DNA of 64,000 nt from Hoplostethus atlanticus (taxonomy: Eukaryota; Chordata; Actinopteri; Trachichthyiformes; Trachichthyidae): assembly GCA_034670405.1 (NCBI GenBank), contig JAXDDX010000016.1:2584001-2648000 (forward strand), read 5' to 3'. Positions 48,883 to 64,000 of the stretch are shown piece by piece (within the stretch, counting starts at the first letter, position 1; every line of letters begins with the position of its first letter). The notes beneath the pieces were generated by a model that worked only from the letters and a program-made list of their open reading frames with translations, did not search any database and was not told the origin of the DNA. A program made the translations under genes and the position numbers.

Positions 48883-50540
48883 GGACAGAGAGACCTGCTG
48901 CAACCAGGAACGTCAGATCCCACACACATGCAGCATCATTATATAGCACTTATGGCAACAAGATCCTTAATCCTTAATGCTGACCTAGTTAGTGATGAAG
49001 ACATGTTTAGACATGTTCTGAGGTAATTTTGTCATACATGTGTGACCATAGGAGTGTGGCCTTCATAAATATTAATATACATTTAAAGTGTGTAACATGT
49101 AGCAGAAAGGATGAAAGCAGTTATATCCCATATGAGAAATGTATTTACCTTTAAACAAATCTATATATCTCTATATATTTCTAAGACATAACCTATTGTA
49201 ATAGAATGGAAAGCAACATGTAATGTCTGTCACTCTGATGCCCTCTATGTTGGATGTTTTAAGATCTTGTGATGTGAAAATTTGATCTTGACAAGATGGA
49301 AAATTACAGGCATTAATAAAGCTGATTCATATATTTACTCAAAAATTGAGAAATCACTTTTGAAGAGAGGTTTGAGGTAAAAAAAAAAAATAAAAAAAAA
49401 ATAAAAACACACGAGAGCAAATAGACAGAAAAAGTGCCAATGTTTTATTCTTTTTATGAGCATCTAGTTAGAAACTACATTGTCAATGCAAAACAGAAAC
49501 CCCAAGTTAAATCCAAGCAAAAACGTGAAGCATAATCTCCTGAGAAAGTAAACACACGCTCACACAAGTCCCTAATGACTACCGTACACCGACATGAAGC
49601 AATGAAAACCATGACTGCAGTATCAAAAACGTTTTAGTGGCTTCGGTGACAATTACAGGGAGGCTGGGTTGGTACCTACTCTATGCAGTGTCCATCACAC
49701 CATTACATCCTATGAGCTTATCAGAAGAAAGTCTGCATGCTCTTGTTCTGTATAACGGTTTCAAAGACCGAAGAAACGCTGGTTGTCCAATATGAGGTTC
49801 AATGTAGTCCTCTAATGTACGGTAGGCATAAGGAACAAAAATAGTCACATACATATAGATCTTTTGTTTACAGTAATCTCATAAAACATGATTTAGAAAA
49901 GCACATAACCCTAAACCAGACATCAGAAACACACACTTATTGCTTTACCATCTCCTGTTCACGCCTGTGTACATACATTCTACTCAGAAAAAGGTTTAAG
50001 ATACGTTAGGCAAGGAAGAACTTGACAGAAAAAAAGACCTGGATTGGCATTTGCCATTTCAAGAATCTCTTCAGTAGGAGTAAATATTGAAATCAAAAAT
50101 GGTCACATTCTATTGCTGTCTATCAAGATTCAGTGAAACAGCCAACAAGCATATCACAGTATGTTTTGGAAATCACATTCACAGTTCTCTCCTGGCACAC
50201 GAACATGTGAATGTGCTCACAGCGGTGAACGAGTCAGACCAACAGTTCACCGGCTGGCACGCTAATCTCGTTAGTATCATATTACTGAACATAGACATTA
50301 AATATTAGATCCTGAGTGTCAGAACAAGTCGAAGGTTAAGGCTTATCTTTTACAGTGAAGCTCACAGTGAATTGTTTTACAGTCCATATAGAAACTCTAG
50401 TATCAATCTTTGGTTAACTTAATGCACAAGTACTAACCCACACGTTGGACGAGAAGCCGACAATAAATAAGGTACTTTGCAAATATTGCCTTTCATCTTC
50501 TACCAACCTCTCCTCTACCCTTTCACTTTTCTCTGACACC
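48883..50540. other. Convergent 3' untranslated regions of msln-like gene and znf687
   Basis: The plus-strand AATAAA at 49315-49320 fits the mesothelin-like gene. The minus-strand AATAAA at 49449-49444 fits znf687, which would give it a 3' untranslated region of about 1.1 kb. Between them lies an A-rich stretch (49379-49405). The two transcripts would end within about 100 bases of each other. Confidence 0.6.
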
Positions 50541-53500
50541 TTAAGTAGTTTTGCCGGTGTTGCGCGCGTTAATAAAGGCCATACCATGAGTTCTGAAGTG
50601 AGTGTTCAGATCTGACGCCTTCTCAAAGTGTTTACCACACACCTTACAGGCCAGCATGCCCTCCCCTTCCTTCCCCTGTGGTATGGAGGGTTGAGAGGAG
50701 GGCGATGCCGGGGGAGAACCCCCTCCTGGACTCATATCATCATGGTCCCTGCTGTTACCAGGGGAGGGTGCTGGGCGGTCACTGGGGGTGTGGCGGTTGT
50801 CAGGAAATGTGTTTCTGACTTTGTGGGTAATGAAGCGATGGCGGGACAGGGAGGTGGTGGATGTGAAGCAGGCCCCACACTGCAGACACTGCAGACTGAC
50901 GCCTCCTGTCCCCCCCGTGCGGTGCTGGGGGATGTGCTCCAGGAAGGCTGCCTGGTCCTCGGTGGTGAAGCCACAGGGGGCACAGCGGAACCCAGACTCG
51001 GGGAGGGAAGAGGGAGAGGGTGCGGAGGAGGAGAAACGAAACTTCTTAGCCAGACTCACCCCATCTGTGGACTCTTCTTCTTGCTCCGTCTTCACGGCTC
51101 TTCTCGGTCTCTGGCGAGTCCCCGAATTGCCATCCTGTTCTGAGGAACTGTCTGCCTCGTCCAACCCACCGCCACCTCCCTTCAGCCAGAGGAAATAAAG
51201 GCAAGGGCTGTTAATTACAAGTTATTAAAGGCACTTCCTGTTTGATTCTTTATAAGAAAGTGGCGTACCAGTTGTGTGTCCTGGCTCACAGCATCCATGC
51301 TATGTCTCAGCTGAATATGCCTCTGCAACATCACCCTGCTGCTGAATGTTTTCTCACCGCCAACACAGAACCTACACACACACACACACACACAAATTCA
51401 GTGAGGGAAATCAAGTGTGGGGTTTGCAAAACAATTGCATACAATTCTATACTTTCACAGAGTTGTTAACTTGTAAGCTTAATTTGCTGTTCTTTACGTC
51501 AGGCCTTCCTTGTATGGAGGCAGGTGCTGCTCTGTGCATCCCATGTAATGATGGTCTGACAAGCCAGTGAGAAAGTAGTTTTGACAAGTTCATGTTGAAG
51601 TGGTGGAGGGTTTCAAAAGAATCGTCCTGATAACGGTTTCATTGCAGGTTTTTTGGAAATCGTGACAGCCCTATCACTGGGTATATGAGAAGGATATAGG
51701 AGGTAGTATGTGGGATACTCACTGGCAGTGGAAGCCGTGACTTATGGCTTTGTGTTTGTCTCTGATGTGACGCCTCAGACTGGAGGTCGTGGTGAAGGAG
51801 CTCTCACACTTGTTACATGGGAACTTCTTCAGAATCTATACAACACACAAACACACATATATGTTGGCTCTACCTTTTTGGGGGCTACATCTGCAAACAA
51901 AAAAAACCCCATCATTTTCTATTTTGGGGAGTTTAGGGATGGTGATCTTCCTGACCTTGCCATGCTGTTTGGCCATATGGGTGATGAAGTCCTCCCTCTC
52001 TGTGTAGCGTGCATGACAAGGTACACAGTTCCAGCCTGAGGTGGTCTTTGTCCTCTCCCCATTCACCTTCTCCTCCTCCTTTTGGTCTCTGCATTCTTCC
52101 CCATCTGAGCTCTCCATCTTCACTGAAGGCCGTGAGCGAAAGGAAGGAACTGGGGTGGGAGGCAACTCCTGTTTGACCGGGGGACCCTTGTGTGACTGAG
52201 GAAGAGATGGAGAAGGGGGGAAAAAAGACAGGGAGGGATAATAGGTTGAAATTATTCTGGTGAGGATTCTTCTCTAAATACTTGGAAAATATAAGATAAG
52301 ATAAATAAAACGCAGATATACTTTGATATGGTCCATTAGGGAATTCCTCTGAGAATACAGTTTGGTGCACTCAGGACACTTAAACACTTGCATCTTCTGG
52401 TTGGATAAATGTGTATCAAAGTGCACATAGAGCAGGGACTTCTGGGTAAAAACTGTGTCACACATCACACACTTATAAATCAACCTGTGAAGGAGAGAAA
52501 GTAGTTGCAATTAATAGTGAGAGAGATGAGAGAAATCTTGGGAAAAGGCACGTCCACGCATGTGTATGTATATACTTGGCCTGTGCTCCGGTGAGGGTGG
52601 GGTGCTGAGCATTGATATGGCTCTGTATGCTGGAGGCAGATTTAAAAGCCATGGGGCAGCTGGGGCATTTATGGAACATGTCACAGTGAACCAGCTGGAT
52701 GTGAGACTTCACCGAGTTCAGCCCTCCGAACACTACCTGACAACTGGAACACCTGGAGAGAGGGGGAGGGATGGGAACACAGAAGAGGAAATTCACTTTC
52801 TGTATGACAACAGTTTGTTTTTGTTTTATCTGACAACCACCTAGGGGGGGTATCTAACCTGTATCCAATGCGCCGTGCAAAGTGCAGACAGGTCTCGTTC
52901 AGGTGGGCTTGGAAGGCCGGCTGCTTGGCCGTGCCCCCACACTCTGGACAGACATGGGGGGGGCAGGCTTTGTGAATGCGCTGGTGAGCTGCTGTACTGC
53001 AGCTGTTAGGAAGGAGCATGGGAGGAGAACACTCTGTGCACGACTGGACCGGCAGAGGGATGAGCAAAAGGAATCAGTTAGGGTAGTGTTCATTGTCCAT
53101 ATCATGAGAAAACAGTCATGTCCAAATACAATCTCTCTCCTCTCTCTCACACACACACACACACACAGACACAGACACAGACACACACAGTATAAGACTC
53201 ACAGTGCTGTGTGCTGGTTTGATTTCTTGAAAATGAGCAGCCACCTCTTCTTTGCTGCAGAACTGAACCTGACACTCAGGACATTTGTTATTGGTATACT
53301 GCGCTGCCTCTACCTTCTTGCCAGGTATTGCTTGATGCAGCTGGGGGGCTGGGTTAGGGGCGGATTGGGTCAACAAGGATGATGACAGTGCTGGAGAGGT
53401 GGGCAGGAGAGAGGGAGAGAGCATGCCTGAAGAGAGATCTGGACCAAGAAAGAGAGTGGCATGGAGGAGAGGCAGTTGAAAATGCTCAGATGACCAACAG

Positions 53501-55886
53501 TATACAATTTAAATGTGACTACACAAACGCAATGTCCAAAAAAGAAACAATGGGACCAACCAATGGGCGTTGGTTCCTGCTGGCCAATCATCTGCTCCAC
53601 AGTAACAGGTTTCATGACCAGGTGGGAACACTGCATGACCTGACCTCTCTCCTTATGCTCCCTGGCGTGCAGAAGCAGGCTGCACTTGTTGAAGAAGGCC
53701 AGTCGCTTGGCACAGTGGTTACAGGTCACCTCAATCCTCAGCGAGCGCCGAGCGTAGTGCCGCGCCAGGCTCTGCTTCAGGGCAAAGGCGTCACCACACT
53801 CCAAACAGCGGTAACCCTGCAGGGGAGGAAATCTTTCATGTTAAAAGTGCAACGCTGTGAGAAAACCGTGAAATTACGATGAACTATTACGAGTCCCTGG
53901 TGATAGCACACACTGCCCACGGCGGCTTACCTGAGCAGGCAGGGGAAGGCCCCACTCTGCAGGAAGTGGAGCGGTAAGGTCTGGTTTATAACAGGGCAGC
54001 AGGTTTTTGCTGTTGAGGATCTTGTTGAAGGCTTCCACCAGGTTGGACTGACTCTTGGATATGGTGGCCCCCGTGCTGTTAACTATGGAGGCTGGTCTGC
54101 TGCTGCCCTGAGGAGGGAGCAGGGGTGCAGGTGTGGACACAGTCATCCCACTGGTAAGAGTTTTCTGGCCCAGACCGCACAAGCTGATCCCCCCAGGGTT
54201 GATTCTGGGAGAGGAGGAGACAGAGGGCAGCGCTGCAGTTTTGGTGATGCTGACAGCTGTGGGGGAAACCTTTGGCTTGGTGTACACTACTATTTTGTCC
54301 TTGACTGTGCTGGCATCCTGGAGCGTCGCCCCTGCAGGTACAGTTTCACCAGATTTTGATGTCCATTTCTTAGACTGCTGGGTTGCCTCCCTCTTGGGCC
54401 TCCTTATAACACGACGTCCCGGTGAAGGTTTTTTACCGTCCACACCCTTAGAAGAGGCTCCTCTCGCACTTTTAGGTGCTACTCCAGTCACAGTCCTTGT
54501 GATGCTGCCCGTAGGCGTTTTGACTGTTTTGATTTTAACTTTGAGAGGACGTGATGAGGAAGACACTGTCCCTTTGGTAGACCTAGATGATGAGCTAGCA
54601 TCAGAGGTTACCTTTGCTGCTTTTCCTCCGTCTCCGGTCTCCATCTTTTCACCTTCCACCTTACTGACCTCCTCTGGCCTGTTCTCTTGGTTGGGCTCAC
54701 TCTCTCTGGGCTGCTCTTGGTTATGAAGGCACTCGTGGTTAGTGGCTGCAGCTGGAACTGGTGTTGGGGTTGAAGCTGAGCTGGGGCTTCTCTTGGGGAC
54801 TATAAAACCTGTCTGATCAGGTGGTGGGCTCTCAGGAGAGTCCCTCTCATCAATCACGTGCTCTGGGTATTTCTCCTCTTGTACTAATGTTGAGCCCATA
54901 AGAGTGGAGACGAAGGAGTCTTGGGGGCCCTGTGGGTGGGAAGGTGTGGAGGGAGAACTGAGGGTGGCGGCCACCTCATCCTTTAAGGATGCCAAAGAGG
55001 AAAGATGAGGAGAACGGGAGAGATGGGGAGGAGAGGTTTGAGGAGAGCCAGGCAGCTCAGACGGTATTTGCAGTCCTTGTGTTAATTTGGGAGGGGACGA
55101 CATCTGAGATTCTGGGCTTTCCTGGATCACCAGCGGGCTTCCCAAATCTGGCTCTGAATCCTCTTCATCTGACTCAATAATATGCCTAATCTGAGCTCTC
55201 ATACTCCCATTGTGGGGTGGAGGAAGGTGTTGGTTGACAGAGAGAGGGGAGGGAGATGATGAGGTGGTGGTAAATGGTGAAGAGGTGCCAGTGCAGGTCA
55301 AAGACTGGGGGTAGAGGAGGGGCTTTAACCTGGTTATGATGTCAGCTGTGTCCCTGACTGATCCAACCTCAGCTCTCTCAGTAGAGTTCAGTGTGGACCT
55401 CAGTGTGGAACTGTTGGGCCATAGTTCTCCATTGGACTGTCCCTGAGCCCTGGGGACTGATCCCTCAAACCCATTGTGCATCTGGGGCTCCAATGGGACA
55501 TCATCAGGTACTTTGGGGCCAAGCTGGGAGGTCAGCAGAGCCTCACCTAACTTGCCCTCATCCTTAGTTCCAATACCACTGCTTGATGGACTGTTTGTAT
55601 TATCCAAAGAGCTTTTGGTATCATCACTAACAGACCTCGCCACCTCTCCATAGGACTCAGGCCGCACGATATTCTTCACAATTACACTGACTACTGGAGG
55701 GTCACTCGGAGAGACAGGAGAACAGGGAAAGCAAGAAGGGGACCCACTCTCTCTTATGTCCATGGCATTCTCTACCCCGTCCCCTTCCTCCTCTGGACTT
55801 GACTGAATGGCCTCTTTGGCATCAATGTCAGGAATGTCAAAAGCTGCCAGCAAATCGTCAAAATCTGGGGTCTTCATATCCCCCAT
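50541..55886 (-). CDS. znf687: Zinc finger protein 687
   Basis: Nuclear C2H2 zinc-finger protein. In mammals it works with ZNF592 and ZMYND8 in a chromatin-linked transcription complex (established knowledge). Coding exons in transcript order: 55886-53931, 53816-53561, 53438-53203, 53043-52859, 52752-52576, 52484-52322, 52195-51956, 51835-51723, 51371-51269, 51179-50541; 1355 codons, phases consistent. The start [20 protein letters not shown] is the hallmark N terminus of the ZNF687/ZNF592 family. I chose it over an in-frame ATG nine bases upstream (55895) because that is the family start. The first coding exon encodes about 650 residues, largely Ser/Pro-rich and disordered, with a basic patch ([19 protein letters not shown]). 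C2H2 fingers follow from [17 protein letters not shown] through to the last, [21 protein letters not shown]. Human ZNF687 is 1237 residues. ZNF592 is the alternative; linkage to psmd4 and riiad1 favours znf687. Confidence 0.92.
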
Positions 55887-56414
55887 TGCCAGCAAAAAGG
55901 CTCAAAACCTATAGAGGAAATTAGTCAGGATGGCTTAATTTGAAACAGAAGAAAAACAGTAGTTCATATAATCACGATGCGTTGACAGACAGGGTCTCTA
56001 AAGTGAATGCTATCTCAACATATATGTCTGATTTAATCCGCATGTTTTGGCAGTGGTCCACGACATATATTTTGGGTGTCGCGAGGAAAACATCGACTAA
56101 TTAAAGCAACAACATAACGTGGTCTGCAAACCCTGTGCTCCAAACTTAGCCGAGGACCAACTGATATCTGAGCAAATGTCCGGCTAGCTAAAGTTACTAT
56201 TCTGCGTGTCACGTTAGAGCGAGAGAGTCATTTTGCTAACAGCTAAAGCTTTAGCGCTTAGCTGGCCTTGCTAAAGTCAACTTTCCATGACGCTTCACTA
56301 TCCAAACACCATCACACACATCGACGTAACGCTCAAGTAACATGGTTCTCATATTGTTTTCTTTGTATAGTTCATCAGGATTATTGTACTTAAGGCAGCT
56401 ATTAGTATTGTTAC

Positions 56415-56530
56415 CTGACAGCGAACTTGGTTCCTGACTTTCTTCTCAGACGCATACGTTTCTCGTCACCAACTCATGCGACGTGGACTTCCAGGAGGAA
56501 GCCTGGCAAACGCTCGGTACTAATCACACT
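56415..56530 (-). promoter_or_regulatory. znf687: znf687 noncoding first exon and promoter
   Basis: On the minus strand a donor (TGTCAG followed by GTAACA) ends a segment at 56415. The first coding exon has an acceptor (CTATAG ending at 55909) 22 bases before the start codon. I infer a 5' untranslated exon of roughly 100 bases with a moderately CpG-containing promoter at about 56450-56540. The start site is not fixed. Confidence 0.45.
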
Positions 56531-57054
56531 GTAGCCTGTGGTTGCAGCCGCTTTACTAGACTTCATAATCTTCCCAGTGCAAATTGTAATCATAGGTTGT
56601 AATAATAGACGCGAGTTGCAAAATTTCAGTGCAAGAAGCATAACTTGTTGTTAGAAGGGCAACTAGTGGAGGTATGAGATCCAACTACTGCAGCTAACAC
56701 AACGTTAAATAGATTTCAACCATCAGCTGAAGTGTCAGCTTGTACTTAGTACATTTATTATGGATTGTAATGCAGCCATGTTACTGGGTAGTTATAATAC
56801 AAAAGATTAAAATGTCAGCATGTCAAACTTAACACAAAAATCAGAAAAGGCCCTGTTAATCAACCTTAATGGACATACAAAAAGGTAGAGTTCATAAGTC
56901 GAGAGTTAGCACAACTATTCTAAAGGTCCCACCCTCAAAAGGTAAACAGCAGGTTGCCTGTTTTTAGGACAGCAATACTGTGAATAACACATGCAGTGCA
57001 TTTCTCAGTTGTTTTTTTTTATTTGCCATTTATTATATTACTCTCTTTGGACGT
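56531..57054. other. Short spacer between znf687 promoter and psmd4 3' end
   Basis: AT-rich sequence without exons. It includes the psmd4 polyadenylation signals on the minus strand at 57034-57029 and 57023-57018. Since znf687 is on the same strand downstream, psmd4 transcripts end roughly 0.5 kb before the znf687 start. Confidence 0.55.
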
Positions 57055-60850
<3,796 letters not shown>

Positions 60851-60999
60851 CTTGAAGGCTTTAGTTTTCCGACGTCATCGTGGTGGTTTATGGGTAATGA
60901 TGTTTTTGCGAAACAAAAACAAATTAATCACGATGATAATAAAATCCATATAAACGTTTGTGTTGTGAAACAAAGCAAACACTGAGCTTCATTTGCAAA

Positions 61000-61190
61000 A
61001 TAATGTTCAGGTCTTTAGAGTCTGACCTCCATAGAGGACTATACAGACTTGTATTTCATCTGGCCTTAACTACTGCAATGTCCTGTCCAGCAAGGCTTTT
61101 AAACAAAACTAAGAGATGGGATGCCCATTTTAGTATCTCTTCACTGGTTGCCTGTCAGTTTTAGAATTTATTTTAAGATTGTTGTGTGAT
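61000..61190 (+). mobile_element. LINE reverse-transcriptase fragment
   Basis: The segment reads LNYCNVLSS in one frame and ARLLNKTKRWDAHFSISSL in the next. These resemble the LDYCN...ARLLTKTRKREHISPVLxSLHWLPV region near the end of the L2/Rex1-type LINE reverse transcriptase. It is frame-broken and lacks the catalytic part. I infer a 5'-truncated dead copy. The exact family cannot be given. Confidence 0.55.
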
Positions 61191-62053
61191 TATTATTACT
61201 ACTACAACATGAGATAGCCTGATGTGCAATGTGCCTGAAAAATTGATTTCAGTTTAGGGTATTTCTGATATAGAAGCTGAATTATGTTTTTAACAGCAAT
61301 TCTGAGAGCCTGTCTCTCTAAATCCATAACTCCATTTTGGGTATTAAGTCTAATTAGTCTAATTAAATTTCTTAATACTTCTCAGTGTTATCAAAACAAA
61401 GTACAGGCCACAAAGTACGTTTTGACAGCTAGAAAGTAATTGTTGACTTATTGGTATTGATCAAGGACCCTGCAAATATATTATGGTCATTTGTGCTATG
61501 GGACAGTAAAATCTGGACCTTTAAACATTATTGATCTCCTAAAGGTGAAACCGGGATAGCCACCTGTGCCAGTGCCATGGGAACATTGCACACTCCCACC
61601 AGAATGTGAGTATCAACATGTTGATGGATGAATGTTTTCATGGCAGATTGGCCACATATATCAGTTTACACAGGTTTTCCTTAGAAATAGGCACTGTGCT
61701 TGTACAAAAGCCTTAGACTGTCTACCTAGCAACTGGTGGACCAATCAGAAGAGAAATATGATCACACGCTGTCCAAGCAGATTGAGCCAACAAGAAGTAA
61801 TAGTGAGAACTTTGTTGTAGATAGTATGGTTCTCAGATTTACCTCTATGATTAAGATAATGATAGACCAACATGGGCTGTATAATCCAATACTGCCAGGT
61901 CATGTTGTCTTCAGTTAAATTGAGAGAGAGAGAAGAGAAATGTAGGTTGTGTAGGTGTATAGCATTTTGCAGTTTCTGTTATTATAGGAAAATTTATGTT
62001 AAATCTATGTTCAAATGATTGAGGCCTGACATCCCCCCTGTTCCTTTGTGGGA

Positions 62054-62102
<49 letters not shown>

Positions 62103-62106
62103 CACA
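62054..62106. repeat. (CA)n microsatellite, intergenic
   Basis: About 25 CA units with one CG interruption near the end. Confidence 0.95.
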
Positions 62107-63332
62107 GTCCATCAGACACAGCTTTAATGGAAATGAAATTTAACAGAAACGGATGAAATTTAGCAATTGTGCTAATTCCAACACATTTACATTGATGTGT
62201 AATGCTGATATGTTGATTAATGTGCAGTCCCAATTCAATAAATAAATAAATAATAAAATAAATAAAGACATAAGTACACTCAATTCATACAGCAGTCATC
62301 TGTTTTGGGATTGTCCCTTTGCAAGACAAAAAGTATGGTCAATATTATTTGTTGCATTTGCTGTTTGTTATTTGTACTGTCTTCAGGCTTAATACTGAAG
62401 GATGTGGTAACAACAGATGTTTGTGTTTCTGATCACAAAGCAGTTTTTTAAAGACTACTATACTGCCCCCTCTTTGTTCCACTGGCAAATTTGTTGATGA
62501 CTTCAATAGAAACTGCCTCTTCCTCCTTTCCTCAGTTGCTCCCATTAGATTATGAAGGTTTGAATCCAAAGTTCAAGTTCCCTGGCTCAGTGAGCATACA
62601 CAGTGAATCAGCAGACCACCATAAAATCTGTTTGTTTGCTGTCTAAATACCAAGAAGTGGTCAAGGAAGCAATATTGTGATTGCAAAGTGATGCTGAATA
62701 TGTGTGTCTTAGTAATGGTGGTAATGTGATTCTAAGATGTTTTATTGTAGGCTCTACCTCAAATTTGAACATGATCTGTAATGTAAAAGTTACAATTATA
62801 TGAAAGATTTTTATGTTACTTTGAACTTAAGAAGAAGAAATTAAAAGAGGGAGAAATGATTAGACTACATTCAACATGAGTATCAATTCATTCTCAGATT
62901 CTACAAAAGACAGAAAGATAGAAAGATAACCCCGAGTCCACAGTCCACCATGATGGAAGAAGATCAAACAGACAGCAGATATAGAAGGAGGTGCAATATG
63001 TGAGTTTGGGGAGTTCAGATCATTCACACAAAGCTGATACTACCAAGCCACAAGGTAAGATTTTGACTCTACACCTCTAGGAAGCAGATTTTCATCTTAC
63101 TAAATGAAAACTATGAGGCCTTTTTTCCTTGTTCCATTACATTTATTAATTCGGTGATAGAGAAATACGACAGAAGTATGAGGCTGACTTTTGTGCAGTT
63201 TGCAAAACAATCTGACAGCCACTTATGTTACCTAGAGTACTGTCAGAGTAGCTAAAGTGATAAAATTTCATGACCATAACGCTACTCATGCTCATGCATA
63301 TTATCTACAATACAATTGTGACTAAATCTTAG

Positions 63333-64000
63333 ATGGAGAAACTCTTACTTCTGATGGTGATGTTTGCAACATGTTGTGCAGAAACTCAAGGTATGTCAAC
63401 TATTATTGTTCAATCAATAAGCCTTTGAGAACAGGTCTGTTTACCCAATATAGACAACAGTATTTGTCAGTGATTATAGAGAATATCATGTTTAAGATTT
63501 ACATGTAGTTGTAACCTGTAATCCCTTTCTTGCTCTCTCTTGTATCACTTGAACAGTGACCACTGGTCTGTCTGAGGTTTTGGTTTGGTTTTCTCCCCTG
63601 TGCAGATCTCTCAGGAAAAGTGTTTGTTTTTCCTAGAGAGACCAACACAGCTCACGTGAAACTATTGACATCTAGAAGAGAGTTCAAGTCAGTGACAGCC
63701 TGTCTCAGGTAAACATATTATCATTTAAGAATTGTAGAATTTTGTGTTATCTCTTATGTTTGTGAATAAATCCTTCCCTAAATCACTAACAGTTGGCCAA
63801 TTTGTTCAGATTCTTTACAGATCTCAGCAGAAACTATGGGCTCTTCTCTTTGTCTACTTCCTCCCATTCCAATGACTTTGTGTTTTTCAAAATAAATTCA
63901 GGGGATGTGATTAGAATGCATGCTCGGGGTGGGAGCAGCGACTTCCTGGGGCTGTCATTCCCACCCAACGCCTGGCACTCTATGTGTGTCACCTGGGGCT
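63333..64000 (+). CDS. Short pentraxin (CRP/serum amyloid P-like), 5' part
   Basis: Exons 63333-63390, 63606-63708 and 63810 to beyond the window end encode a secreted pentraxin. These are calcium-dependent pattern-recognition proteins of the acute phase that bind phosphocholine or carbohydrate ligands (family knowledge). The start MEKLLLLMVMFATCCAETQ is a signal peptide. DLSGKVFVFPRETNTAHVKL is the typical start of the mature domain, and VTACLR carries the first conserved cysteine. WHSMCVTW matches the pentraxin signature HxCxTW, with the second cysteine of the disulfide. The gene is cut by the window edge, so the calcium-binding residues are not seen. Splitting the first 50 or so mature residues into their own exon is usual for fish CRP-like genes as far as I recall. 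I cannot separate CRP from SAP type. Confidence 0.9.

Larger units (their letters stand above)
60851..63332. other. psmd4 upstream region and intergenic DNA before the pentraxin
   Basis: Just upstream of the psmd4 start codon the sequence GGCTTTAGTTTTCCGACGTCATCG contains a CRE/ATF-like ACGTCA core that could act in the promoter. A LINE fragment lies at about 61000-61190 and a (CA)n repeat at 62054-62106. A donor-like CAAG|GTAAGA near 63053 could end a noncoding pentraxin exon. No other coding exon is supported. Confidence 0.45.

Noticed and set aside
50628-51198. Overlapping plus-strand open frames of 171 and 136 codons
   Set aside because: They are shadows of the last znf687 exon on the minus strand.
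54133-54726. 197-codon plus-strand open frame
   Set aside because: It is antisense to the large znf687 coding exon, whose N terminus, splice phases and zinc fingers are clear.

Overview
The window is teleost fish genomic DNA. The evidence is long (TG)n, (CT)n and (CTGT)n microsatellites in compact introns, Tc1-like and tRNA-SINE debris, GT-AG split genes, and a recognisable vertebrate gene set. I rebuilt gene models by hand from translated exons and splice sites. The total coding length of each complete model is a multiple of three: about 1392, 597, 92, 1309, 1355 and 375 codons. No tool was run, so orthology rests on recognised motifs and remembered human proteins.

Layout: 1-1190 is upstream intergenic DNA. 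From about 1.2 to 24.2 kb (+) lies a phospholipid flippase of the ATP8B class, best matched to atp8b2, with two alternative first coding exons. From 27.0 to 33.0 kb (+) lies an interleukin-6 receptor alpha (il6r). From 34.4 to 35.9 kb (+) lies a small RIIa-domain gene (riiad1). From 37.9 to 48.9 kb (+) lies a 28-exon mesothelin-family gene with a furin-type site, a GPI-type C terminus and a 30-bp coding minisatellite. From 50.5 to 56.5 kb (-) lies the zinc-finger gene znf687, tail-to-tail with mesothelin. From 57.05 to 60.85 kb (-) lies psmd4, the ubiquitin receptor Rpn10 of the 26S proteasome. From 63.3 kb to the window end (+) lies the 5' part of a short pentraxin (CRP/SAP-like).

atp8b2-il6r, riiad1-znf687-psmd4 and the CRP-type pentraxins all map to human 1q21-q23, so most of the window is one ancient linkage group; mesothelin (human 16p13) is the exception. 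The genes do not form a pathway. il6r and the pentraxin are functionally related, since IL-6 signalling drives acute-phase pentraxin expression in vertebrates, but their proximity here need not be functional.

I see no prokaryotic-type system, CRISPR array or new multigene system. The most notable signals are these: a 63/65-identical inverted copy of the 3' splice site and first 36 coding bases of one atp8b2 exon, lying in an upstream intron of the same gene (able to form a long pre-mRNA duplex with an exon); the perfectly periodic 30-bp minisatellite in mesothelin; a roughly 180-residue cysteine gap in the Ig domain of il6r; the alternative N termini of atp8b2; and the repeated use of microsatellites as polypyrimidine tracts of 3' splice sites.
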